Positions 21,921 to 32,339 of a stretch of DNA of 64,000 nt are shown piece after piece. The notes beneath the pieces were generated by a model. That model saw nothing but the letters and a program-made list of their open reading frames with translations, had not been told where the DNA came from and searched no databases. Position numbers and translations under genes: made by a program. Position 1 is the stretch's first letter. Each line of letters starts with the position of its first letter. The stretch comes from Tipula vernalis (Eukaryota; Arthropoda; Insecta; Diptera; Tipulidae), in NCBI GenBank assembly GCA_958295665.1, contig OY282559.1, positions 252,211,461 through 252,275,460 on the forward strand, read 5' to 3'.

Positions 21921-24900
21921 AGCTATATTGATCTCTATTTGGGTATCTGAAATCCAAGCCAAAATTCTAAAACTTGGTCAGTAGTTAAATTAGGCCTACA
22001 TCTTGTCACCAAATAAGGGAATCCGATGAACAATGCCTATAAATGCGTTTAGTATTATGTCAAAATTCGTCAACTGAAAATATGGTGTGGTTCCGGTCCG
22101 TATATATTGATCTCTATTTTGGTATCTGAAATCCAAGCCAAAATTCTAAAACTTGGTCAGTAGTTAAATTAAGCCTAAATTTTATCACCCAATAAAGGAA
22201 TCCGATGAGCAATACCTATAAATGCGTTTAGTATTACGTCAAAGAGTTCGTCAACTTGAGGTATGTTGTGTGGTCCCTATATATTGATCTCTATTTGGGT
22301 ATCTGAAATCCAAGCCAAAATTCGAAAACTTGGTCAGTAGTTCAATTAGGCCCACATCTTGACACCAAATAAGGGAATCCGATGAGCAATGCCTATAAAT
22401 GCGTTTAGTATTACGTCAAAATTCGTCAACTGAAAATATGGTGTGGTTCCGGTTCGTATATATTGATCTCTATTTGGGTATCTGAAATCCAAGTCAAAAT
22501 TCAAAAATTTGGTCAGTAGTTAAATTAGGCCCACATCTTGTCACCCAATAAAGGAATCCGATGAGCAATGCCTATAAATGCGTTTAGTATTACGTCAAAT
22601 TTCGTCAACTGGAAATATGGTGTGGTTCCGGTTCGTATATATTGATCTCTATTTGGGTATCTGAAATCCAAGCCAAAATTCGAAAACTTGGTCAGTAGTT
22701 AAATTAGGCCTACATCTTGTCACCCAATAAAGGAATCCGATGAGCAATGCCTATAAATGCGTTTAGTATTACGTCAAAATTCGTCAACTGAAAATATGTT
22801 GTGGTTCCGGTCCGTATAAATTGGTCTCTATTTGGGTATCTGAAATCCAAGCCAAAATTCTAAAACTTGGTCAGTAGTTCAATTAGGCCCACATCTTGTC
22901 ACCAAATAAGGCAATCCGATGAGCAATGCCTATAATTGCGATTAGTATTACGTCAAATTTCGTCAACTGGAAATATGGTGTGGTTCCGGTTCGTATATAT
23001 TGATCTCTATTTGGGTATCTGAAATCCAAGCCAAAATTCGAAAACTTGGTCAGTAGTTCAATTAGGCCCACATCTTGTCACCCAATAAGGGAATCCGATG
23101 AGCAATGCCTATAAATGCGTTTAGTATTACGTCAAAATTCGTCAACTGAAAATATGGTGTGGTTCCGGTCCGTATAAATTGGTCTCTATTTGGGTATCTG
23201 AAATCCAAGCCAAAATTCTAAAACTTGGTCAGTAGTTCAATTAGGCCCACATCTTGTCACCAAATAAGGCAATCCGATGAGCAATGCCTATAATTGCGAT
23301 TAGTATTACGTCAAATTTCGTCAACTGGAAATATGGTGTGGTTCCGGTTCGTATATATTGATCTCTATTTGGGTATCTGAAATCCAAGCCAAAATTCTAA
23401 AACTTGGTCAGTAGTTAAATTAGGCCTACATCTTATCACCAAATAAGGCAATCCGATGAGCAATGCCTATAATTGCGATTAGTATTACGTCAAATTTCGT
23501 CAACTGGAAATATGGTGTGGTTCCGGTTCGTATATATTGATCTCTATTTGGGTATCTGAAATCCAAGCCAAAATTCGAAAACTTGGTCAGTAGTTCAATT
23601 AGGCCCACATCTTGTCACCAAATAAGGGAATCCGATGAGCAATGCCTATAAATGCGTTTAGTTAAATTAGGCCTACATCTTGTCACCCAATAAAGGAATC
23701 CGATGAGCAATACCTATAAATGCGTTTAGTATTACGTCAAAATTCGTCAACTGAAAATATGTTGTGGTTCCGGTCCGTATATATTGATCTCTATTTGGGT
23801 ATCTGAAATCCAAGCCAAAATTTTAAAACTTGGTCAGTAGTTAAATTAGGCCTACATCTTATCACCTAATAAAGGAATTCTATGAGCAATACCAATAAAT
23901 GCGTTTAGTATTACGTCAAAGAGTTCACCAACTTGAGGTATGTTGTGTGGTCCTTAAATATTGATCTCTATTTGGGTATCAGAAATCCAAGCCAAAATTC
24001 CAAAACTTGGTCAGTAGTTCAATTAGGCCCACATCTTGTCACCAAATAAAGGAATCCGATGAGCTATGCCTATAAATGCGGTTAGTTTTACGTCAAAGAG
24101 TTCGCCAACTTGAGGTACGTGGTGTGGTCCCTATATATTGATCTCTATTTGGGTATCTGAAATCCAAGTCAAAATTCTAGATCTTGGTCAGTAGATCAAT
24201 TAGGCCCACATCTAGTCACCAAATAAAGGAATCCGATGAGCAATGCCTATAAATGCGTTTAGTATTACGTCAAATTTCGTCAACTGAAAATATGGTGTGG
24301 TTCCGGTCCGTTGATCTCTATTTGGGTATCTGAATTTCAAGCTAAAATTCTAAAACTTGGTCAATAGTTAAATTAAGCCTAAATTTTATCACCCAATAAA
24401 GGAATCCGATGAGCAATACCTATAAATGCGTTTAGTATTACGTGAAAAAGTTCGCCAACTTGAGGTATGTTGTGTGGTCCCTATATATTGATCTCTATTT
24501 GAATATCAGAAACCCAAGCCAAAATTCTAAAACTTGGTCAGTAGTTCAATTAGGCCCACATCTTGACACCAAATAAGGGAATCCGATGAGCAATGCCTAT
24601 AAATGCGTTTAGTATTACGTCAAATTTCGTCAACTGAAAATATGGTGTGGTTCCGGTCCGTATATATTGATTTCTATTTGGGTATCACAAATCCAAGCCA
24701 AAATTCTAAAACTTGGTCAGTAGTTCAATTAGGCCCACATCTTGTCACCAAATAAAGGAATCCGATGAGCAATACCAATAAATGCGTTTAGTTTTACGTC
24801 AAAGAGTTCGCCAACATGAGGTACGTTGTGTGGTCCGTATATATTGATCTCTATTTGGGTATCTGAAATCCAAGCCAAAATTCTAAAACTTAATCAGTAG

Positions 24901-24981
24901 TTCAATTAGACCCACATCTTGTCACCAAATAAAGCAATCCGATAAGCAATGCTTATAAATTCGTTTAGTATTACGTCAAAT
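21921..24981. repeat. 179-bp satellite array, about 17 copies
   Basis: TTGATCTCTATTTGGGTATC starts at 21928, 22107, 22284, 22463, 22642, (22821 as TTGGTCTC), 23000 and onward, with a period of 177-179 bp up to 24981. Landmarks per unit: CTTGGTCAGTAGTT, GGAATCCGATGAGCAAT, TAAATGCGTTTAGTATTACG, TATGGTGTGGTTCCGGT. At least two subtypes alternate (GGTTCCGGT versus GGTCCCTATATATTG), one unit is shortened near 23660, and two consecutive pairs repeat as 358-bp dimers (22821 and 23179). Open frames in it on the minus strand are by-products of the repeat. Confidence 0.95.
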
Positions 24982-25202
24982 TAAGTGTTTAAATCGTTAC
25001 GTGTCGTTCTATTTTAATTTATCTTAAATTTTTAATATATTTAATATATTTAGTATAACTAAAAACAATATATAAAATATATTTGTTGCAATTAAACTTT
25101 TATATAGTTATACCGTAGGTTTCTGAAAAACGCCTAAATGTTACGCCTAATTTTCACACATACTTGCAAACAAATATAGTATAGGATAAACTTCACATCG
25201 CT

Positions 25203-25640
25203 ATTCCTTGATAATTTCTCAAATGGTGCTGATGACTAGCAGCTCTAGTGAACCGAGCTACATAGAGCACCAGCTCTGATTTTGTTTTCTTTCTGAAATA
25301 TGCACTGATCCCTTTTATGCCGGCGTTGGTAATTCCTTTTTTGATTATTTCGGTGTCCATATCATACAGACCTAATACAATGGCACTGTATTCCGTTTCG
25401 TTATCGCTCGTGAATGAATGACACTGGTTTTTGGGTAGCTCGGTCATCAGCTTGGCAGTGAAGTTTCCCTCACCGACAATTATGGAGCAAGCTGCCAAGA
25501 ATGCATCTACTTTCCAGAAGGGCGCCTCCACAATGATTGGTGGAATCCGTTGCGTTTTTTTCTGCTGAAATGTTAAGGTGATACCGGATTTTTGTTTGGC
25601 TCTTATAAGGGGCTTGGCGAAAGCCGTCCAACACTTTTAT
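25203..25640 (-). pseudogene. Jockey-like LINE ORF1 (gag-like) fragment
   Basis: The minus strand reads open from about 25630 to 25193: KTQRIPPIIVEAPFWKVDAF, IIVGEGNFTAKLMTELPKN, SAIVLGLYDMDTEIIKKGI and GISAYFRKKTKSELVLYVARF. The I-P-P-I-x-V start, the L-x-G-L-x-x-x-(T/D)-x-x-x-I block and the later hydrophobic strand are the pattern of the RRM-like domain in Jockey ORF1 proteins. It is cut by the TIR element just after HLRNYQGIA. I assign it to the same LINE copy as the endonuclease at 19140-20575 on the basis of orientation and the flanking duplication. Confidence 0.55.
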
Positions 25641-25765
25641 TACTTTCTTTGTTTTGAAAAAAGCCGTTTAAGCAATTTCTGTACACACACGATCGACACA
25701 ATAGAACACTTTCTAGAATGAGAGTAGAATACTAACCCACTACCCTGATTTTTTTCTTATATATA

Positions 25766-25886
25766 GGAAACAAACATGTGCTTATAGTATTAGCGAAATT
25801 TTCAATACCTTTCAATTTTATTGTATTTAACGCATACGTGCGAGTTCTAGTTCATTCGCTAATACTATAAGTACATGGTTGATTCC
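25766..25886. repeat. Inverted repeat (32-bp arms), hairpin or tiny MITE
   Basis: The left arm 25766-25797 and the complement of the right arm 25855-25886 share CATGT(G/A)CTTATAGTATTAGCGAA; 29 of 32 positions match. The loop is 57 bp. No coding potential. Confidence 0.75.
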
Positions 25887-27963
25887 TGATAAGATCGATA
25901 AGATTCCTCGGAGATCGAAACTGAATTACAAAAATTAAATCTGTAAAATACCAGAATAATTTAATGTTTGAATTACAAAAAGTTTAACAGTCGAACAGCA
26001 TCAATCATACCAAATTAATTAACAACTTTAATGGTAAAACGCAAAAAGGTTTTACCACCCAGTTTCATCCGAAAAGATACATTTTGTGTACCCCACAATA
26101 TATTGTATCTAAAATTCTAGACCAACCCATATCCATATGGCATATTTTCAATAAATTAATGCGGACATAAATCGAGGGTACATCGCTTAGTTGTATTTCT
26201 AAAACATTCAAGTCGGTAAATTTGTTTAACACAAAAATCCTATCTACACAAAATATCTGAAATATAAAATAAAAAATATAAAAAATCACAGTTAATAGGT
26301 CTCCGTCTCTCAGGTAAGAAAACTAAAATATTTCAAGCCATTTAAGAACAACAATCAACAACAACAACAAAAATTGAACAAACCGATTTATTCAGTTTAT
26401 AGTTTTCTTGTTGTTAAAAGCGTGAAATTTTCAATCGATCGATCGATCGATTGACGATCAAATATACTAACACAACAAGGCAAAATATACTCGTGTGTTG
26501 TCTTTAGAGTATATTCCATCAAATGTATTTTTTTTTTTTGGTTACTGTAACTAGACAAATTTATTAACGTCGTTTCAAAGAATCCAAAACAAAAAATGGT
26601 CACACGATCGATTCAAGTGATTTGTGTAAGATACATTATTGAAACGAGAAACGATCGAATTACATTTAAAATCTCAACTGAATGTAAATTAATATTTTCG
26701 GGTTTGTCATGCATAGATAATTGCAAGAATTAATAATAATAATCCTAAATCCCTAAAATCAACATGATTATTACATTAAAGATTAGATTGATCTCTAAAA
26801 TACACGATCGTCCGCCTTTGTTTATAATCTGGATTAATCTAATTATTTTATGACATATAGACCGGTGTCTAAATTATGTGTTTGATTTATCGGCAAGATT
26901 TTGTTTGGAAATTAAAAAAAAAAAAATGATTGCGAGTTTATTTTTATTACGCGTGTGATCAAAATAGAATTTAACAATCAACCATAGAATTGCTACATAA
27001 TGCGCTCAACATATTATAAAAGAATAATGTTTATTTAAAATAGAATGATTGCTGCTTTTTAATTAGTATGAAAATGCTGATCATCATCGAATTAAATTTC
27101 GTGGAAATAGTTTTAATCATAAGTCATCTCTTAAAATCGAACGCAAAGAAATTTTTCATAGTAACGATCTCTTACGCATGTCATTTTATAGTTTTTTATT
27201 TGTGATGCGTTACATATGTTACAATATAACGATTTTTAATGAGGCAATGATTTTTAAATAGGCTTCTTGCAGGAAAAAGGGTTCAACCTTTTTGGACGCC
27301 AATTTAAATATTTCGAAACATATTTCGTTATTAATATATTATTTAGCTACTAGAGAAAACCAGTATTTGTCAAATTAATTATGGATGTTTATTGTAATCC
27401 GATTATAATGTGCTTCCTACATACCAAATTATTTTGTATACTTCAAATTTAATAATGAAAATTAATTTTATTTTGTTAACACAAGTACATTGCTCTTTAG
27501 AATATTTCTTGCGTATAAACATAAAGAAACTACTTTGTGGTGAAGATTCTATTAGTCCGTCAAGGCTTTTTCTTATTATGGATTGAGTAGCCTCGAACTG
27601 TCTCAAACAATTTATTACAAACAATTTTTAAGGTTTTATTATTGAATAGCAAAATATACATTTATGAGTGGCTCAGTTAGAATCCTTATGATGACTTGAA
27701 GTTTTGGTAAATTTTATTAATCAAACAAATATAATCTGTATTTTGATATTTGGGCTGCTGAAATAACAAAACTTGAGTTTACAAAACATTTATGAAAAAT
27801 ATACCCAACAGGTAAACAAATGTCTTTTAATTAAGTATTTTACTTGAAAGAATTTTTGCGTGGTATCGCAGGGCCACTTCATAAATATTAACCAAGTTAA
27901 AAACGTAAACTGGGTGTGTAACTAACGGTTTGCTTAAATAAAAGATGTTTTCCCATAACTAAC
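25887..27963. other. No gene seen; AT-rich sequence with GATCG clusters
   Basis: No recognisable coding motif. CACGATCG or GATCGAT motifs recur near 26438 (a self-complementary run of four), 26606, 26654 and 26805. The open frames at 26065, 26397 and 27403 are motif-free. Confidence 0.55.
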
Positions 27964-28119
27964 ACATATCGTCACCTCAGTATTACAATGATTTAAATGC
28001 ATTTTCGCCATTTTTGAGTTAACAATGCCACCTTACTTAAAAAAACGAGATCTTTCGATTGGTATTGTAAAATTTTGATAACTGCTTCTATTGCAAAGAT
28101 ATCAGTATGCCAAATGTTA

Positions 28120-28840
28120 CATTTGCATAATGCATAACAAAAAGTAAATATTTAAATGTTACTTATGCGTTTATATTGAAATAACATAATTTTGTACTAA
28201 TATTTTCGTATCAATTTATAAATGCTTAAGTGTGACATAGATACAATTCCATTTGATCATGATAATATATGCAACTCAAGAATTCCGAATAAGTATGTTA
28301 CTTACATACAATTTACCGCCGACTTGGAGATAAACCATGAAATTAAATTCAGAATTTATATGTAACTTACATACAATTAACTATCGAACTAAGCATAAAT
28401 GCAAAATACGAATTCAAAATTTAAGTGTTACTTACATACAATTAATGCACGACTTGGGCATAAATGCAAAATTTGCACTCAGAATTTGAATGTTACATAC
28501 CTACAATTTACTATCTACCTAAGGATAAACGCAAAATTTAAATACAGAATAAACGTGTTATATAAATACAATAATTATTATCAACGAGGCATAATGCAAA
28601 GTATCAGTTTAAGAATTTAAATGTTATATATTATACAATATACTAGCATATAAATCATAATCTGAGGAAAATCGTTCAGAATTTAAATGATACTTAAATA
28701 CAACTTATCTTCATTTAAGTCATACAAACAAAAAGCAATATCAGAATCTAAATGTTACATACATACAATTTTTTTTTTAAACTGATACATCTGCATTGAA
28801 AAAAAGAAACATTTAACTGTTACATGCATACTACTTTAAA
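28120..28840 (+). repeat. Subterminal ~65-bp tandem repeats of the 4.3-kb transposon
   Basis: TGTTACTTACATACAATT-type cores recur near 28298, 28361, 28428, 28491, 28558, 28624, 28690, 28755 and 28820 (spacing 62-68 bp), each followed by a CATAAATGCAAAAT-like block and an (A)TTCAGAATTTAAA block. Such arrays often serve as transposase binding sites; that role is inference. Confidence 0.85.
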
Positions 28841-28868
28841 AACCGTTGGGATCCATTTTTGATTTTAG

Positions 28869-28877
28869 TATAAATAG
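28869..28877 (+). promoter_or_regulatory. TATA box of the transposase gene
   Basis: TATAAATAG, about 70 bp before the ATG at 28939, just downstream of the 65-bp repeats. Confidence 0.6.
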
Positions 28878-28938
28878 GAGTGTCACAAAACACATTTTGT
28901 CATTTTTACTAAAAACATAGAAGGAAGAATATCGCAAA

Positions 28939-31528
28939 ATGAGCTGCAGGTGAGGAATTTTAACATAATGTTTAGAGGCTTAACCGTACATTTGTAATAA
29001 ACGATATTTTATTTTATACAGTTCATCACCAGTACCTGAACTAGCAGAAGACATTTTAAATGCAATGAAAGGTATTTTATCCGACGATGAAAATAGCTGT
29101 AATACACAGAAAGGTATACCCTACAATGCACATTACCGTTTTATTTATTAACATACTTATTAACTATCACACTTTTATGTATATAGAAATTATTTCAGGT
29201 GTTCAAATGTCGCCCAGTATTGCAAATAGTAAAATAAATTTGCTAGCCAAAGCCAACATAGATGCAGCTCCATTACAAAGGTAACCAACGAAAATTATTG
29301 TTTAGTCCCCAGTATAAAATTAATCTCTATTATTTTGCAGCAAAGCTATGGATATTGAACTTACATACGATGTTCAAGTGCAACTCAATAATGAAAATTG
29401 TGAAACAAGTTTGCTAAACAATATTAATCCAGCTCCATTTCAAAGGTAAGCAATGAAAATTATTATAATATAATTTTGTTAGTCCCCATTATACGATTAA
29501 TCTTAATTATTTTTTGCAGCTTAACCGTTATGTTCGACTTTGATTCAGATGATTCTTTAGCTGACCCGAATTATGAAACAACGTTTGATTCGGAGTGCAG
29601 TGATGAAACACCAGTTGCAAAAAAATCAAAAAATTATGAAATCAAACGTAAGAAAAGAGTAAACGAGAAGCCTCATAAAATCACGTCGACATTGACTATA
29701 AATCTAGAAAATCCGGCTACTCCAACGAATCGTGAACTAAATCAAAATACTCCTCCGTCACGTAAGAGAAAAAAAAAACGAATCTCTGTGGAAATGCAAC
29801 GTACGTCGGGTTTGTCGTCAAAAAGGTCAATCCTATATTGATATTCTAGGAAATGCGCATGCTGCTAAATCAGTTAAACTTGTAAAGTGTTCCTGCACGT
29901 TTAGATGTTGTAGTAAATTTGACGAAACTGAACGGCAATTGTTGCATGAAACGTTTTGGAGACTTGACGATAAAGCAAAAAATCACTATTACGCGCAGTT
30001 TGTGCAAAGAACGCCGGTCAAGAGGAAAACTAAAAAGCATCCTGTTAAGAAACGCGAATTCTATTATTGTTACTTTTTTAAGTTACACGATGAGTTAATA
30101 AGAGTTTGCCAAGCTTTCTTTTTAAAAACGTTGGATATAAGTTCACAACGAATCCAATGGTTTTTTGCCAATAAGTTTAATAAAGTGACCGGTATTGTAA
30201 CATCTCCTACGAAAGGGAAGCACATTAAAAAAAAGATCCCAAATAATAAATTAGACGAAGTTAGAAATCATATTAAAAGTTTTCCTCGCATGGAATCACA
30301 TTACTGTCGAGAAAACACTCAAAAGGAGTATTTAGGTAGTAACCTAAGTATACAAAAAATGTACAATTTATATAAGGAATCATGCGAGGGAACTCCAGTA
30401 AAAGGCCACATGTATTCTAAAATTTTTAATGAAGAGTTTAATTGTGCATTCCATTTGCCTAAAAAAGACCAGTGCGATCTGTGCGCACAATTTAAAAATA
30501 AACCTAATTTAAATGATGCAGATCAGACTAAATTCAGTCTACATGAAAATAATAAGATTCATGCAAAATCTGAGAGAGATAAAGATAGGAAAAATAAAGA
30601 TGAAAACACGGCAATAATTACCTACGATCTAGAGAACGTATTCGCTCTGCCGAAAGCAGAAATATCAAATTTTTATTACAAAAGAAAATTTGCCGTATAT
30701 AATTTGACCGGGCATTGTAATCTAAATAAAACTACGTACTGCAGTCTGTGGACAGAAGCACAAAGTGGGAGAGCTGGAAATGATATTTCCAGTGCACTCT
30801 ATAAGATTTTAAAAACCGTTGTCCAAGATCTCCAAGCAATTAACAAAATAGTATTGTGGTCAGATAGTTGTGTGGCACAAAATAAAAACAGAGTAAATAC
30901 CACTATGATTTTGAAATTTCTTCAGGAGAATCCAAAAATAGAAGCTATAATACATAAATATTCGGAGCCGGGGCATAGTCAGCTACAGGAGATAGATTCT
31001 GTGCATAGTGCCATAGAAAGACATTTGCGAGGGGTTACATTTTACAGCCCAGTGACGTTATTGCAGCAATTAAAAAAAATAAACTATGACAGAGTCCATT
31101 TAAAAATTATGCAGTTGAAGGATGTTGATTTTTATAATTTTAATTTAGCATCTAAAATATTTACCAATATGTTGCCGTTTTTAAAAGCTAGAATTATTCA
31201 ATACAAATCTGAAGATTTGGGAGCCGTTGATTATAAATGCACGTTATCTGCCACAGAACCATTCACAAATATAAAATTGTTCAAAAACTGTAAAAACAAT
31301 ATCCCGAAAATAGTGGTAAAACCGTTAAAATTCAATTGGGCAGTTAGTGAGGAAAAGAAGAAGGACATTAAATAAATGATGAGATATATGGATAAAGTCG
31401 ATGTCGACTACTACAACGCTGTACTAAATAAACAAAATGATCTGGATCAGCTAAAAAATGTGATTCCAAAACCTAGAAGAGCTTTAACGAAAGTTATTAC
31501 TCCACGAAGTAATAAAACAAAAAAATAA
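28939..31528 (+). pseudogene. DDE/RNase-H-like transposase gene (DUF7869-like), five exons, two lesions
   Basis: Exons by splice sites: 28939-28949, 29022-29113, 29199-29280, 29341-29445, 29520-31528; phases agree at every junction and introns are 60-85 bp. The short N-terminal exons give MSCSSSPVPELAEDILNAMK and later acidic sequence. Exon 5 starts with an acidic/basic tail (RKRKKKRISVEMQR). A +1-type lesion between about 29805 and 29826 shifts the frame, which resumes QSYIDILGNAHAAKSVK. A Cys motif follows (CSCTFRCC), then a helical region with KGHMYSKIFNEEFN, CDLCAQF, and the core: IITYDLENVFALPKAE, YCSLWTEAQSGRAGNDISS, KIVLWSDSCVAQNKN, GHSQLQEIDSVHSAIERHL. The D, D and E of these three blocks fit an RNase-H-fold triad and the general pattern of DUF7869 proteins. 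An in-frame TAA at 31373 precedes 50 more codons to the stop at 31528. I infer a recently inactivated transposase. Confidence 0.7.
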
Positions 31529-32301
31529 TCCAAATTTAAACCTTTTCTAAAATTAATTTGAATTTAGAATTGTAATACTTTGTTACATGATTTGTCTCTG
31601 TTATTTATTTGAAGTCTGAGCTATTATTTTTTAAATATCTTGTTGGTTGTGAACCTGTAACGTTGAACTCCTTTAGTTTATATTATTATTTTTTGTCCAA
31701 ATAGGGGTGAAAATAAAATCATATTTTTTTGTGATTTACCAAAGAACTCCAAAATTTTTTAATTTTAAGTTGTTATGCAATGATGAATTTTTATATAAAT
31801 TGTTATTTTTATATCGTTAATTAAATAAAAATTAAAAATAATAATAATTAAAGTTGACTATTTTTAATTAATTTTCTATGGAAGCATGACTTATTCACAA
31901 ATTAGAATTCAGTTTTTAAATGATACATAAGCAACTGAAAATTTTTGTAAAAGTGTTATATACAATACAAATTCAAAAAATCTGAAAAATTGTTATGTCA
32001 CATATGCATTTTGAAAAAAATTCTAATCCAATTTTCGGAAAAACTATAGTTCTAAACAGAAAACTTTTTGGATGTAAAAGTCAGGGTATTGGATACTTCC
32101 AAATGACTCAAAAAAATATATTAAAAAGTTTATAGGTGTCAAATTATAATCACTTAAACTATAAATGCATTTATCTCCAATTTACCTTTTTGTTGTTTAA
32201 AACACTTAAATACTGGGGTGACGATATGTAGAAGAAATCGTTCTAAAAACTTCCCACTTCAACTTCTAAACGATCAAAGGTGGGTGATATTTTTGACGTA
32301 T

Positions 32302-32339
32302 TACCATAGACAAATTACTTTAGTAATTTGTCTATGGTA
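32302..32339. repeat. Perfect 18-bp-arm palindrome
   Basis: TACCATAGACAAATTACT, two bases, then its exact complement. It lies 73 bp outside the right TIR of the 4.3-kb transposon. AAAGTAATTTGTCTATG recurs at about 40212. Confidence 0.85.

Larger units (their letters stand above)
20576..25202. mobile_element. 4.6-kb TIR-bounded element carrying a satellite and an RT fragment, inserted in a Jockey LINE
   Basis: The ends are TGTGAAGTTTATCCTA (20579-20594) and its perfect complement (25182-25197). Further in, both ends have ACATTTAGGCG(A/T)TTTT, giving imperfect extension. A 10-bp direct repeat ATTCCTTGAT flanks the whole (20566-20575 and 25203-25212). The flanking sequence on each side is Jockey-like LINE coding sequence on the same strand. 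The interior holds an RT fragment and the 179-bp satellite; no transposase was seen. The left end also has a small internal hairpin (20579-20652) with the same terminal motif and a third copy near 20665. Confidence 0.55.
27964..32229 (+). mobile_element. 4.3-kb DNA transposon with TIRs and a DDE-like transposase gene
   Basis: The left end ACATATCGTCACCTCAGTAT (27964 on) and the complement of the right end (32209-32229) agree at 20 of 21 positions. About 65-bp subterminal repeats fill 28120-28840; similar motifs occur near 31910-32000. Between them lies one plus-strand gene with a TATA box and five exons. No unambiguous target-site duplication: if the TIR starts at CGTCACC, ATAT flanks both ends, but the related 7.0-kb element keeps ACATAT too. 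I did not recognise the superfamily with certainty. Confidence 0.75.

Noticed and set aside
22883..23608. Identical ~60-aa minus-strand frames starting MGLIELLTKFSN
   Set aside because: They are two units of the 179-bp satellite read as protein; the identity comes from the tandem repeat, not from a gene.
20844..25640. One continuous LINE from ORF1 (25.6 kb) through RT (21.7-20.8) to endonuclease (20.5-19.2)
   Set aside because: On the minus strand RT would precede the endonuclease, which is the wrong order; TIRs and the 10-bp direct repeat support an insertion instead.
28298..28840. CRISPR-like array
   Set aside because: The regular 65-bp spacing belongs to whole-unit tandem repeats with no unique spacers, in eukaryotic DNA beside a transposase gene.
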